Virus record (IMG/VR): IMGVR_UViG_3300028800_000133
Span: 1 to 50,597 of that record
Reading direction: 5' to 3' (one strand)
Origin: a virus
DNA: 50,597 nucleotides
The notes beneath the pieces are model-generated. The model saw nothing but the letters and a program-made list of their open reading frames with translations. It was not told the DNA's origin and ran no database searches. This document shows positions 31,538 to 39,466 of the stretch, piece by piece. Position numbers and translations under genes: made by a program. Every line of letters starts with the position of its first letter. Position 1 is the stretch's first letter.

Positions 31538-31780
31538 ATGCCCAATCTATTATCAATTCAAACCATAACGCTCAGGCGAAACTCCGACAATAACGAGAGA
31601 ATCTTTATTCAATCCGAGATTGACGATGGAACCGCGATGCAATGGGTCGGTGAAGGTTCGGCTTTCATCACTAGACTCGCGTCCCACGAATTCAGACTGA
31701 CCCGTCCCGATACCGCTTCCATGCAACCACGTATATTGTTTGACCAATCCGGCAACGGCCACAACATCATAACGATGTAA
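31538..31780 (+). CDS. Possible moron gene, rightward in the late operon
   Basis: An 80-residue protein (MPNLLSIQTITLRRNSDNNE start) with its own promoter at 31486-31515 and AAAGGA upstream. The composition is protein-like: alternating beta strands, few Cys, and an end segment FDQSGNGHNIITM. It is antisense to the ORF at 31553-31825, and only one of the two may be fully real. Genes with their own promoter pointing against a late operon are typical phage morons. Function unknown. Confidence 0.5.
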   Translation: MPNLLSIQTITLRRNSDNNERIFIQSEIDDGTAMQWVGEGSAFITRLASHEFRLTRPDTASMQPRILFDQSGNGHNIITM

Positions 31781-31825
31781 TCCGTAGGCGGCTTCGGGAG
31801 TGGGGAAGGGGAGATAGTGGGTCAT
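31553..31825 (-). CDS. Short paralogue of the 31061 gene
   Basis: A 90-residue ORF whose N-terminus (MTHYLPFPTPEAAYG) repeats that of the gene at 31061-31510, but the rest does not resemble it. The shared start argues that this is, or was, a real leftward gene whose later part was replaced, perhaps by arrival of the opposite-strand gene. Confidence 0.4.
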   Translation of the reverse strand: MTHYLPFPTPEAAYGLHRYDVVAVAGLVKQYTWLHGSGIGTGQSEFVGRESSDESRTFTDPLHRGSIVNLGLNKDSLVIVGVSPERYGLN

Positions 31826-31833
31826 GGTGTTAT

Positions 31834-32697
31834 TTAGTACAGCGCATAAAACGCGTTGATATTGGTTTCTACTGTCTGCCGATTTCCTGCTGATAGTGCC
31901 AAGTCATAAATAACAGTATCAAGCATAAATCCATTGACGAAAGCACCACCATCTTGAGAACCCATCATATTCAATTTCATGCCCGCGCCCACTGTTCCTG
32001 TTCCTGACGCTACACCGTTCTGAAAGAAGCTAATCGTCGGGTTATTTCCAATGTATTCAAGAAGCGATTGAACACTTCTGCCTACCGCTAAAACCGAGGA
32101 CACTGGATTGTTTGCGCCGTCGTAAAGTGAGATTCTATTCGTCGCCGTATTTCTGTATGAAACCTGTCTATTGTCCGTGTGAAACAGGAAAAACTGTTCT
32201 TCCGTTGTTACTGGTGTAGATTTTTGAGACACAAATATACTGAACGTCGCAAGGTTAAAGCTCGTTATGCTTAGCTTATCGGTTGCCGCAAACGTTACGC
32301 CGGGCTTTCCATTCCACGCCGATGCTGTGTATAACGGCTGATTTCCTGCCGTCCCCTGACTCGCATCCCTCGTATTCCCGCTCTGGTCATAAATCTTTGT
32401 TACATAAGCATTAGTAGCGCCGTTTAATATCAGCCACGCCGCAATCGCCGCTACATCCGTCTCGAAGTTCGCGCCCGTGAACCCGAAGTCCATCTCGGTG
32501 TTGCCTGCATCTTCACGCAAACGTATCGCGCTACCTGCATACGCCGCCCTGAGTTTACGGGCTACCGAGTATGCGGCGGCGGCATTCGGCACGAGGTCGA
32601 GCAGGCCGGTGAAAGTGGGCGGGGGCGTAAACGTTCCCACGCCGCCCATCCGCATGGAGCTTCCCATCGTTGACCGACCCCACATCTCCTCTAGCAC
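31834..32697 (-). CDS. Adhesin with arabinofuranosidase-like lectin fold
   Basis: A 287-residue protein. AAYSVARKLRAAYAGSAIRL, then GNTEMDFGFTG, AWLILNGATNAYVTKIYDQS and GNTRDASQGTAGNQP follow the order seen in the beta-sandwich catalytic-like domain of AbfB-type arabinofuranosidases, which recurs in phage virion proteins. Residues 135-285 are a second jelly-roll lectin part. It likely binds host surface sugars; enzymatic activity cannot be judged. The start is GTG 32697. Confidence 0.65.
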   Translation of the reverse strand: MLEEMWGRSTMGSSMRMGGVGTFTPPPTFTGLLDLVPNAAAAYSVARKLRAAYAGSAIRLREDAGNTEMDFGFTGANFETDVAAIAAWLILNGATNAYVTKIYDQSGNTRDASQGTAGNQPLYTASAWNGKPGVTFAATDKLSITSFNLATFSIFVSQKSTPVTTEEQFFLFHTDNRQVSYRNTATNRISLYDGANNPVSSVLAVGRSVQSLLEYIGNNPTISFFQNGVASGTGTVGAGMKLNMMGSQDGGAFVNGFMLDTVIYDLALSAGNRQTVETNINAFYALY

Positions 32698-32700
32698 CGA

Positions 32701-33024
32701 TTACGAATCTCCCTGATTCTTGTACCCGATAATCGTAATCTTAGAAGCACCCGTCTGTCGGATAAACTTGAAATTGCTGGTGCGGTTGTATCCGTTAATA
32801 ACATACGGGCTGTTTGCGACGGTAAAGAGAATGCCCGTATTCACCGTTGGGTTTGTACCGTCATCCCGATAGCGGGCGTTGTTAGTCTCCACGCTAATCA
32901 CTAAACGGCTTGCTAGACCAGTGCGAATCGTACTGTTGACCGCCACCGATGTGCTGTTGGTCGAGTTGATAACCTGAGTAGCGACAGGCACAAACAGACC
33001 CATTAAGACACGAGGCTTTGCCAT
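32701..33024 (-). CDS. Small virion-associated beta protein
   Basis: A 107-residue protein rich in Thr, Val, Asn and Ser, all-beta in appearance. GGAAG precedes the ATG at good distance. Position beside the adhesin suggests a decoration or accessory fibre subunit. No family recognised. Confidence 0.5.
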   Translation of the reverse strand: MAKPRVLMGLFVPVATQVINSTNSTSVAVNSTIRTGLASRLVISVETNNARYRDDGTNPTVNTGILFTVANSPYVINGYNRTSNFKFIRQTGASKITIIGYKNQGDS

Positions 33025-33026
33025 GA

Positions 33027-33269
33027 TTACTTCCTCCGCCCACGCTGGGGCATTGCGGACTCATCGCGCCTGACATAGCCGCCCTTGCCTGAAATCAATT
33101 GACTGTCCCATTTACCGCCAATGGGGTGAAACGTATCGCCGCTCTTTAGATTCTTCCCGGCATACCAGAACGGCTTATTTACCAAATATCTGATGGTGGG
33201 TTGTGCCGTAGGTGGGGTCGGTTTGGCGGAGACGCCTTTTTTCGGCTGCGGTTCTTTTCCTGTGTCCAT
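33027..33269 (-). CDS. Hypothetical protein
   Basis: An 80-residue protein with a Pro/Lys-rich start and a small beta-rich core (KPFWYAGKNLKSGDTFHPIG). It overlaps the 3' end of the FmdB-like gene by 95 bp in another frame, an unusually long overlap for this genome. Unknown. Confidence 0.45.
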   Translation of the reverse strand: MDTGKEPQPKKGVSAKPTPPTAQPTIRYLVNKPFWYAGKNLKSGDTFHPIGGKWDSQLISGKGGYVRRDESAMPQRGRRK

Positions 33270-33498
33270 CTTTGACCTTTAAAAACTCCTCCCGTCGCTG
33301 GGGGGCAGTCCTGATAAGTTCCTGTACGTCCGGGGCAGGTTCATAGCCTGCCCTGCCGCCATTCCAGTTGATTGACACTGGAAGAATCACGCGGTGCATC
33401 GGCAGACCGCACTCGCACACTACCGCCGTCCCGTAGGCCATCCGGTGTGCCATCTCCAATTCATGCCCTGCCGGGTCGCGGTACAGATATTCGGGCAT
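33175..33498 (-). CDS. FmdB-like zinc-ribbon protein
   Basis: A 107-residue protein. The N-terminus MPEYLYRDPAGHELEMAHRM, then CECGLPMHRV, is the layout of FmdB-type zinc ribbons, although the first Cys pair is replaced (no C-x-x-C between residues 5 and 10). Such small proteins are common in phage late regions with unknown roles. The start overlaps the preceding stop (TAATG). The 3' end overlaps the next gene. Confidence 0.55.
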   Translation of the reverse strand: MPEYLYRDPAGHELEMAHRMAYGTAVVCECGLPMHRVILPVSINWNGGRAGYEPAPDVQELIRTAPQRREEFLKVKDGHRKRTAAEKRRLRQTDPTYGTTHHQIFGK

Positions 33499-33743
33499 TA
33501 CACTTCCAGCACGGGCAATATTACCCGAATGGTATCCACAGACGCCAGTTTCTGCCCGTGCAAGTCACGGCGTGTTTTCGATACTTCATCATAGGTAAAC
33601 GTGGTGCGTTTTACGATGCGTTCATATTCGGCGTCACGTTTCCAGTTGGGCGGGGGCGTGAAATCGTCGCCGTCCTTGTAGGTGCGCCCGTTTACGATAA
33701 AGGTATCTTCCGGTTTGGTGGTGACTACTTTATATGCTGTCAT
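33498..33743 (-). CDS. Hypothetical protein
   Basis: An 81-residue beta-rich protein (FIVNGRTYKDGDDFTPPPNW). Coupled to the Nudix gene by ATGA, so it shares its transcript. The similarity in style to 33027 (a tag of W-K-R-D or G-K-W-D) may mean both carry a small shared fold. Unknown. Confidence 0.45.
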   Translation of the reverse strand: MTAYKVVTTKPEDTFIVNGRTYKDGDDFTPPPNWKRDAEYERIVKRTTFTYDEVSKTRRDLHGQKLASVDTIRVILPVLEV

Positions 33744-34225
33744 CGGTTAATCTCCAATAGTAATTTTACTTGCTCGGGATACATGGGGTCTGGAATTTCA
33801 GCATCGCCCACATAAAACCATTCTCCGATATTACCCTGCTCACTGCCTCGGAAATCCCCGCCTTCCTTTCGGCATATGAAAACCATAGATATAGATTGTC
33901 TGCCTATGTCGTAATCCCTGTATTCGATGTATCCAATCAATTCGCCAATGGATACAATAAATCCTGTTTCCTCAAGGGCGATGCGTTGTACAGCCTGTGG
34001 AACACTCTCGCCCATCAACACCGTACCACCAGGAATGTGCCAATAACCAATGTTAGGCTGTATGCATCTTTTTGTTAAGAAAACCTTACCATCATCGTAT
34101 TTATCATAAATAAGACAGTCAACGCACAATCTCGGAACTCGTGTGTATATATCGTAGAATTCCTTGCGGCTAAGTTTTTTAACGGTCAATCCTTCAAAGT
34201 TTGGTTCTCTATATGAAATTGACAT
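33740..34225 (-). CDS. Nudix hydrolase, GDP-mannose hydrolase-like
   Basis: A 161-residue protein. The Nudix box runs from G67 to F89: G67, E73, R81, then I82 in place of the usual catalytic Glu, E85, E86 and G88. GYWHIPGG just before it matches the style of Gmm, the GDP-mannose mannosyl hydrolase family, which also replaces that Glu and cleaves sugar from nucleotide. It overlaps the radical SAM gene by 17 bp and is the last enzyme of the sugar cassette, so hydrolysis of a nucleotide sugar is a sensible inference. Confidence 0.7.
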   Translation of the reverse strand: MSISYREPNFEGLTVKKLSRKEFYDIYTRVPRLCVDCLIYDKYDDGKVFLTKRCIQPNIGYWHIPGGTVLMGESVPQAVQRIALEETGFIVSIGELIGYIEYRDYDIGRQSISMVFICRKEGGDFRGSEQGNIGEWFYVGDAEIPDPMYPEQVKLLLEINR

Positions 34226-35273
34226 GCGCTGTGTCTTTCATCACTTCATTCAGTGTCAGGTTTGCAATATGTCCACGGCACATCACCCGGCAATCGCCGT
34301 TCACATGCGCGAGGGTTCGTCGTGCCCAAATATCCGAAAACGACTCATCATTCAAATTACCCATCATCTCCCCGGCGTGCTCGCGCTTGTTGACGCAAGT
34401 CCACACATTGCCATTCGGGGTAATAACCGTAGACAGGCCGCTATAGTAGCAGGTGTTGTAGCCGTGCCCATTCCAGTCCCGGTACATTCGGAATCTGTCA
34501 ATATCAACGATCACTTTGGAGGTAGAGACCCACTCCAACGCCTTAATGCAATCGGTCATCCAAGCCGTATCCTCGGCAGGGCAACCCGGCGCTGTCTGTT
34601 CGTATTGAACAGCGGGTCTAAATTGAATGTAATCCGCCCCTAACTCGTGGCCTAACGCCACCATCGCATCTATTGTACGCCAATTTTCGGAAGAAATCAA
34701 AAAACCGACGCCAATTGTAGCCGTGCCTTTGGCTTCCACCAGGTTGCGAATACCAGCCGTAGCGCGGTCAAAGTAGTCCACGCCCTTGCTCTGGCGGTAG
34801 CTGGTGCGGTCAGGGCAGTCCAGAGACACATAGACCCACATAAACCGCTCTTTCATCATGGCGGCGCGCTCTGGCGAGATATGGCCGCCGTGGGTGTAAA
34901 TGCCCTGTTCGAGCGGGTTGGCCGACGTAATCATGTCAAACTCAGGGTGGAGCGTCGGTTCGCCCCCGCCTGTCCATGTAACCGAGTTGACGCCTGCCAA
35001 TGACAGGTCAGTCAGTATCTTCCGAGCCAGTCGGGTCTCCATCACATCGCCGCCCGCAATTGCGCCATCGGGTTTTTCGCGCTTGCCTGCCAGTAACCCG
35101 CGTGTGTGGGTATACCCAAAGTGACACCATTCACAACCAAGCGAACATCGATTCGTCAGGTCAATCTCGACGTTGACAGGGGGAGGAACGCCGCCCGCCT
35201 TTATCATGGCGAGGCGGTGCGGGTGATGGAAAACCTTTGCGCGAGGGTCGATAAAATTCAACTCAAGCCCCAC
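34209..35273 (-). CDS. Radical SAM enzyme with SPASM-like C-terminus
   Basis: A 354-residue protein. The cluster motif is C43-x3-C47-x2-C50 (CSLGCEWC) after VEIDLTNR; the partial barrel follows with WTGGGEPTLHPEF (GGE motif for SAM). The C-terminal 90 residues hold extra Cys (TCYYSGLSTVITPNGNVWTC, then CRVMC), like SPASM auxiliary clusters. SPASM enzymes modify peptides or sugars by radical chemistry. Overlaps both neighbours by 16-17 bp. Substrate unknown; the surrounding glycosyltransferases favour a sugar or surface peptide. Confidence 0.8.
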   Translation of the reverse strand: MGLELNFIDPRAKVFHHPHRLAMIKAGGVPPPVNVEIDLTNRCSLGCEWCHFGYTHTRGLLAGKREKPDGAIAGGDVMETRLARKILTDLSLAGVNSVTWTGGGEPTLHPEFDMITSANPLEQGIYTHGGHISPERAAMMKERFMWVYVSLDCPDRTSYRQSKGVDYFDRATAGIRNLVEAKGTATIGVGFLISSENWRTIDAMVALGHELGADYIQFRPAVQYEQTAPGCPAEDTAWMTDCIKALEWVSTSKVIVDIDRFRMYRDWNGHGYNTCYYSGLSTVITPNGNVWTCVNKREHAGEMMGNLNDESFSDIWARRTLAHVNGDCRVMCRGHIANLTLNEVMKDTAHVNFI

Positions 35274-35848
35274 TTTTTCATAAAGTATTGCTTGTTTCGT
35301 TCGTGCGTCCCCTGAAACTCAGGCATACCGAACCGCTGCCGCTGGTCAAGGTGGGTGAAGGGCATAGTAACCAGTTCGGTTACATCGTATCCACTCCGTC
35401 TTACTATCATGGAGTAATCTACATCCTCCCAACTACTCACGACATAGTTTTCATCCCATCCATCCACTTCCTCAAACACCTTGCGGCGAGTAAAGACACA
35501 CCAGCCCATCGCAAACGGTATATTATTTACGTGGTGGATTTCACCAAGAATTGAATCGTCTTTATTGGCCTGTAAAATGTAATGGAATTTTTCGTTACAC
35601 ACCACATCATTACTCAAAATAATGTACCAATCCGCATCCGGTGCGAACGTAGCCGCTGTATTGATTGCCTTCGCGTAGCAGGTGCGAGCGGTGTAGCGGA
35701 CAAACGGGTAAGGTGGATAAGGAATCGTACTGCCGTTGTCAATCACGACAATCTCGGTATCGGGTTCGTAGCGTTGGATAGATTCAATCAGCGGCAGGGT
35801 GTACTGTTCCCATCCGTCGATTCCAATAATGAGGGCGGCGATTTTCAT
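35258..35848 (-). CDS. Family 2 glycosyltransferase (GT-A)
   Basis: A 196-residue protein. IVVIDNGST is the nucleotide-binding turn of GT2; IILSNDVV gives the metal-binding acidic motif; DGWDENYVVSSWEDVDYS near residues 140-160 is the acceptor/catalytic base motif typical of rhamnosyl-type GT2 enzymes. No membrane span, so soluble. Coupled to the downstream radical SAM gene and the upstream methyltransferase gene. Confidence 0.8.
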   Translation of the reverse strand: MKIAALIIGIDGWEQYTLPLIESIQRYEPDTEIVVIDNGSTIPYPPYPFVRYTARTCYAKAINTAATFAPDADWYIILSNDVVCNEKFHYILQANKDDSILGEIHHVNNIPFAMGWCVFTRRKVFEEVDGWDENYVVSSWEDVDYSMIVRRSGYDVTELVTMPFTHLDQRQRFGMPEFQGTHERNKQYFMKKWGLS

Positions 35849-36456
35849 AGTCTAATCCATTCCATACATAGACAAGCGCCTGCGTGGGTTTCCATATACT
35901 CAAACGACTTCAATGCCCCTATATGGTTACACAGCACGTATCCGTAAGAGTCGTCGTCATATCCCTGTAGCACCCATCCTTCAACCTCTTTAGACGCGAA
36001 ACTACCATCCAATAAATCATAAAGGTCGTCTGGGTCAAACACCCTCTGCCCGCCATTGGGGTGCGTCGTTAGTTGCGCCCGGCCCACAGGTGCGGTCACA
36101 ATCAGCCTGCCGCCCGTTGCAGTCACCCGCCCCATCTCTGAAACCAAACGCAATAATGCATACGGGTCACTCTCATTCCCGTAGGCGTCCAGACCCACGT
36201 GGTCAAGGACGCTAATGCAAGAAACGCAATCGAATCGCCCCGTCCATTCTGGGGGGAGGTTGCTCGCATCCATCACATAGCCCTCCACGCCGTAAGGCGC
36301 TTCAAACTCCCGTGTGTCAATGGCGGTGACCTTGTGGGCGACCTGTGACAACGCCGCCAGGTACTTGCTGCCTGCCGACCCGATGTCTAACAGGTTGCGT
36401 GCGCCAATGGCATGATTGAGCAGGAACGGTATCTCTCGGCTTCGCTCGGTTAGCAT
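35845..36456 (-). CDS. Class I SAM-dependent methyltransferase
   Basis: A 203-residue protein from ATG 36456, chosen because TAATG overlaps the stop of the GT4 gene; a longer start exists but lies inside it. NLLDIGSAGSKYLAAL is SAM-binding motif I, VTAIDTRE gives the acidic end of strand 2, and FDCVSCISVLDHVG is the motif IV region. Rather like FkbM-neighbour sugar O-methyltransferases in size. It probably methylates a sugar made by the cassette. Confidence 0.75.
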   Translation of the reverse strand: MLTERSREIPFLLNHAIGARNLLDIGSAGSKYLAALSQVAHKVTAIDTREFEAPYGVEGYVMDASNLPPEWTGRFDCVSCISVLDHVGLDAYGNESDPYALLRLVSEMGRVTATGGRLIVTAPVGRAQLTTHPNGGQRVFDPDDLYDLLDGSFASKEVEGWVLQGYDDDSYGYVLCNHIGALKSFEYMETHAGACLCMEWIRL

Positions 36457-37394
36457 TAGTCCATACACTCCAGTGCCCGCAATGCGGCAATCTCCCATGT
36501 GGGCAATTCCAAGTCCGGCATACACCGTTTGTACGACCACGCATCCTCTAGGGCATGGGTGATGCTGTCAAGGCTTGTAGGGTCACAATAGAACGGCGAC
36601 TCACGATAAAACTCAGGCTCACACCCATGCGACCCCGCTACAGTTGGTACTCCAATCGATAGCGCCTCGCCGTGGACTAAACCTGGGTTCTCAAAGAAGG
36701 ACGGCAGGGCATGAACGCGGGCATAGGCGAGTAGCCTGTCGCGTTCCTCGTTGCTGGCGTCTCGAATGATGGTGACCTGATTTCCGGACGCCTCAACCAC
36801 CTGCTGGGTGTATCCCTCACTCGTGGTCTTGCCGACCATAACCAACTTGTAACCCAACCGTTTACACGCCTCCGCCAGCATATATTGATTCTTGTGTGGC
36901 TCGATCCGGCCAATGGATAGCACGTAATCCTCCGGCTCTTGTGCCTCCACGGAGGGTCTGTCAATCCCCATCGGTACAATCCAGACATCCTTGTTTGGCG
37001 CAAGTTTCCAGCACTCCACCGCCTCACTCATAGTCACGGGGAATAGCACATTGGCGAGTCGTAGCGTCTCAGCCACGGCAGGCGTATAGCCCTCAGTCAA
37101 ATCTCGACCCTCGCGCCCAAAGAACGTCTGCCGTTCGGTTCGACTCCACCAGAAGGGGGTCACGAGCAATCGTTTATTCTGTGATGCGACTTCCCGCGCG
37201 GCAGGCAAGCCCCAATCCGGCGAACAGGCTGCCCATAGATGGACGTAATCAAACGAGTCGAGACTGCCCACCTGATTCGCGGAGCGTAACAGCACCTCCA
37301 CGCCCTTGTCGTGCAATGCACCCGCATAACCTTTTAGCGCAACAAAATCGCCGCCGCTGATGGCATTGGGGCGATGGAGAATACACAGTCTCAT
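36456..37394 (-). CDS. Family 4 glycosyltransferase (GT-B)
   Basis: A 312-residue protein. The N-terminal Rossmann part starts MRLCILHRPNAISGGDFVAL; SIGRIEPHKNQYML is the phosphate-binding segment of the C-terminal domain; ENPGLVHGEAL holds the E-x7-E motif of retaining GT4 enzymes that binds the nucleotide sugar. Coupled upstream (ATGA) and downstream (TAATG). Confidence 0.8.
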   Translation of the reverse strand: MRLCILHRPNAISGGDFVALKGYAGALHDKGVEVLLRSANQVGSLDSFDYVHLWAACSPDWGLPAAREVASQNKRLLVTPFWWSRTERQTFFGREGRDLTEGYTPAVAETLRLANVLFPVTMSEAVECWKLAPNKDVWIVPMGIDRPSVEAQEPEDYVLSIGRIEPHKNQYMLAEACKRLGYKLVMVGKTTSEGYTQQVVEASGNQVTIIRDASNEERDRLLAYARVHALPSFFENPGLVHGEALSIGVPTVAGSHGCEPEFYRESPFYCDPTSLDSITHALEDAWSYKRCMPDLELPTWEIAALRALECMD

Positions 37395-37984
37395 TTCCCC
37401 ACCCCGTACACCAACTGATTACCGGGGATACGGTTGTATATCTTTAGACCCGCATCCTCCAGCATCCCCTCAAAGTAGTCGGGGCGGTAGTTCATCCGGT
37501 TGATACTGCCGTGCCAGTTCATTTCAGTATCGGTATGGATGCTGATGCTGGCGCGGCCTATGACGGTCAACACTCGTTTTATTTCATTCAAATATTCCAT
37601 GACATCATCGGGGAATATGTGGGTGAACACGGAATGACAAATTACCAAGTCCATATAGTCGCTGGGTGATAACAGGGTCGTGCTATTTGTCGCCGCAAAT
37701 GCCGCGTCCGGAAACTTTTTCGTGCAATAGGCTATCATCTCAATGCTGACATCGACGCCATAATAATTACAGTCAGGCCATATTCCCTTGACTACAGGAT
37801 AAGTCCGACCTGCCCCGCATCCAATATCCAACACCCTATGAACACCATGCGGTGCTACCTTCCGCAACACATCCCCAATCACCTGCTCGTATTCGTTTCC
37901 CAATCCCGTCACGGCCTGCTCTGCCCCAACGGCGCGGGCATGGTTGTCCCAGTAATCACGATACGCGCTCCAATTATCAGACAT
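37391..37984 (-). CDS. Class I SAM-dependent methyltransferase
   Basis: A 197-residue protein. VLDIGCGAGRTYPVV is a textbook SAM motif I, YYGVDVSIEM gives motif II, and DLVICHSVFTHIF is the motif IV region. Close to the Methyltransf_11/25 type used on small molecules and sugars. The start overlaps the 60-residue ORF by 8 bp. Confidence 0.8.
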   Translation of the reverse strand: MSDNWSAYRDYWDNHARAVGAEQAVTGLGNEYEQVIGDVLRKVAPHGVHRVLDIGCGAGRTYPVVKGIWPDCNYYGVDVSIEMIAYCTKKFPDAAFAATNSTTLLSPSDYMDLVICHSVFTHIFPDDVMEYLNEIKRVLTVIGRASISIHTDTEMNWHGSINRMNYRPDYFEGMLEDAGLKIYNRIPGNQLVYGVGK

Positions 37985-38159
37985 AACTGTAGTCCCAAAA
38001 ATATATCGGTGTATCGCCTGTATTGTTTAGAATGGCGTGGAAACCGAATATTCTAAAAAACGACGCGACATGTGGGTGCTTCCACACCCACTCAGCAGAT
38101 GAACTTGTCTCCATTTTATCCGGCTCAAAACTATATATATAAATCGGCGTATATTTCAT
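37977..38159 (-). CDS. 60-residue ORF between radical SAM and methyltransferase genes
   Basis: ATG 38159 overlaps the stop of the B12-type radical SAM gene (ATGA) and its stop overlaps the methyltransferase start. The product is aromatic (IYIYSFEPDK, EWVWKHPHVASFFRIFGFH, TPIYFWDYSYV) with no Cys. It could be a small partner protein, the remnant of a methyltransferase-like domain, or, speculatively, a peptide substrate. Confidence 0.5.
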   Translation of the reverse strand: MKYTPIYIYSFEPDKMETSSSAEWVWKHPHVASFFRIFGFHAILNNTGDTPIYFWDYSYV

Positions 38160-39466
38160 GCGCTTAGATACGCCCTCCGAACGGCATTGATACGGTCTGC
38201 GGGATAGTCCGGCCACGACACTACCGACTGTACCCCGTTGAACCGGCTAATATCTTCGGTAATCAAATAACCCGCCTGCTTGACTTCATCATAAAAGGGC
38301 GTTCCGGGCTGGGGGGTACTGATGCTGTGTTGCCAGATGTCCAATAGCCCGCGATGTCGCAACTCCAGAACAGAGTCGAGGGTCTCCATGTCACCCTTCT
38401 CGGTTGCACCCTGAGCGCCCACCTGTAACGTTCCATAGGTACGAATGCCGTAGGCTTTGCACCACTCCAGCACCTTAATGAGTTTATCCTCAAACACAAC
38501 CTTGCCGATGCGTTTGCCTACCCCGTCCGATAACGACTCAATCCCGATGCGGATATTTTTGTAATTCGCCATTGCCATTTTACGGATAAGCGGTTGGGTG
38601 AATGTCCAGTACCCGCACATCGCATCATAGGCATACCGATTCAGGCCACGGTCAATAATCCGATCACACAGGGAGTCCAGCCACACCGGATTCGCGTTAT
38701 GCGTTTCCTCGTGGAAGTATGCGCCATTGAATCGCCCGCTGTATTTATTGGCAAGGTATTCCAGTTCATCGCAGACACTATCAACATTCCTGACCCGATG
38801 GCTCTTGTGGCTCTTGCCGTGGCCGCCGTAATACATCGGCACAACACAGAACTTGCAGGCCAACGGGCAGCCACGCGAGGCGTACATTTGCACCATGCCG
38901 GGGTAGGGGTTGCCGAACGGCTCCTCGTATTCAATCCGGCTTACATCGTCATCCTCGGCGAACGGAAGCCAATCCAAATCCACATAGTCGCCTATGGGGT
39001 GGGCGATACGGAACGCATCGGCTATCTGGTATTCGTATTCGCCCTGTAGCAGACTCCATCCGTCCTTCATGGCCTGCGCTGGGTTGTACATCCCATACGG
39101 GCCAGCCAGAAACGCGCCGCCTGTCAGCATACCGCGCTCCCGTAATCCCCTTGCGACTCGCGTCATGGCGGGATAGGTAAGCGCCGAACACTCGGTAATC
39201 AGGATGACGGGTTCTAGTTTAGACAACCGTTCGATATACTGCTCTGCCGATAAACACTCATGGCAACCATCGACCATAATCACGTTCGCCCAATTAGGGG
39301 GGAGGTCGCGCTTGAGCATGGCGGCAGTCAGCCCTAGCTCGTAAGGATAGAAGTCGAAACGCCCATCGACTTTGTGGGCTACGGCAGATGACCAACGTGA
39401 TGGAAATTCAACGACTAAATCTCCATTATCTAATCGCCCTACAGAATTTGCTATGACAATGTTCAT
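38156..39466 (-). CDS. Radical SAM enzyme with B12-binding-like N-terminus
   Basis: A 436-residue protein. Residues 1-180 look like a B12-binding Rossmann domain (GLTAAMLKRD, VIMVDGCHECLS, VILITECSALTY), though the classical D-x-H-x-x-G is not intact. The radical SAM motif C200-x3-C204-x2-C207 (CPLACKFC) follows YASRG. Such enzymes methylate or rearrange unactivated carbons. It sits in the centre of the coupled cassette; substrate unknown. Confidence 0.75.
   Translation of the reverse strand: MNIVIANSVGRLDNGDLVVEFPSRWSSAVAHKVDGRFDFYPYELGLTAAMLKRDLPPNWANVIMVDGCHECLSAEQYIERLSKLEPVILITECSALTYPAMTRVARGLRERGMLTGGAFLAGPYGMYNPAQAMKDGWSLLQGEYEYQIADAFRIAHPIGDYVDLDWLPFAEDDDVSRIEYEEPFGNPYPGMVQMYASRGCPLACKFCVVPMYYGGHGKSHKSHRVRNVDSVCDELEYLANKYSGRFNGAYFHEETHNANPVWLDSLCDRIIDRGLNRYAYDAMCGYWTFTQPLIRKMAMANYKNIRIGIESLSDGVGKRIGKVVFEDKLIKVLEWCKAYGIRTYGTLQVGAQGATEKGDMETLDSVLELRHRGLLDIWQHSISTPQPGTPFYDEVKQAGYLITEDISRFNGVQSVVSWPDYPADRINAVRRAYLSA

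Noticed and set aside
31838-32700. Lysin activity for the arabinofuranosidase-like domain
   Set aside because: The fold resemblance is in a beta-sandwich that phages use for binding; catalytic residues cannot be confirmed, and position fits an adhesin.
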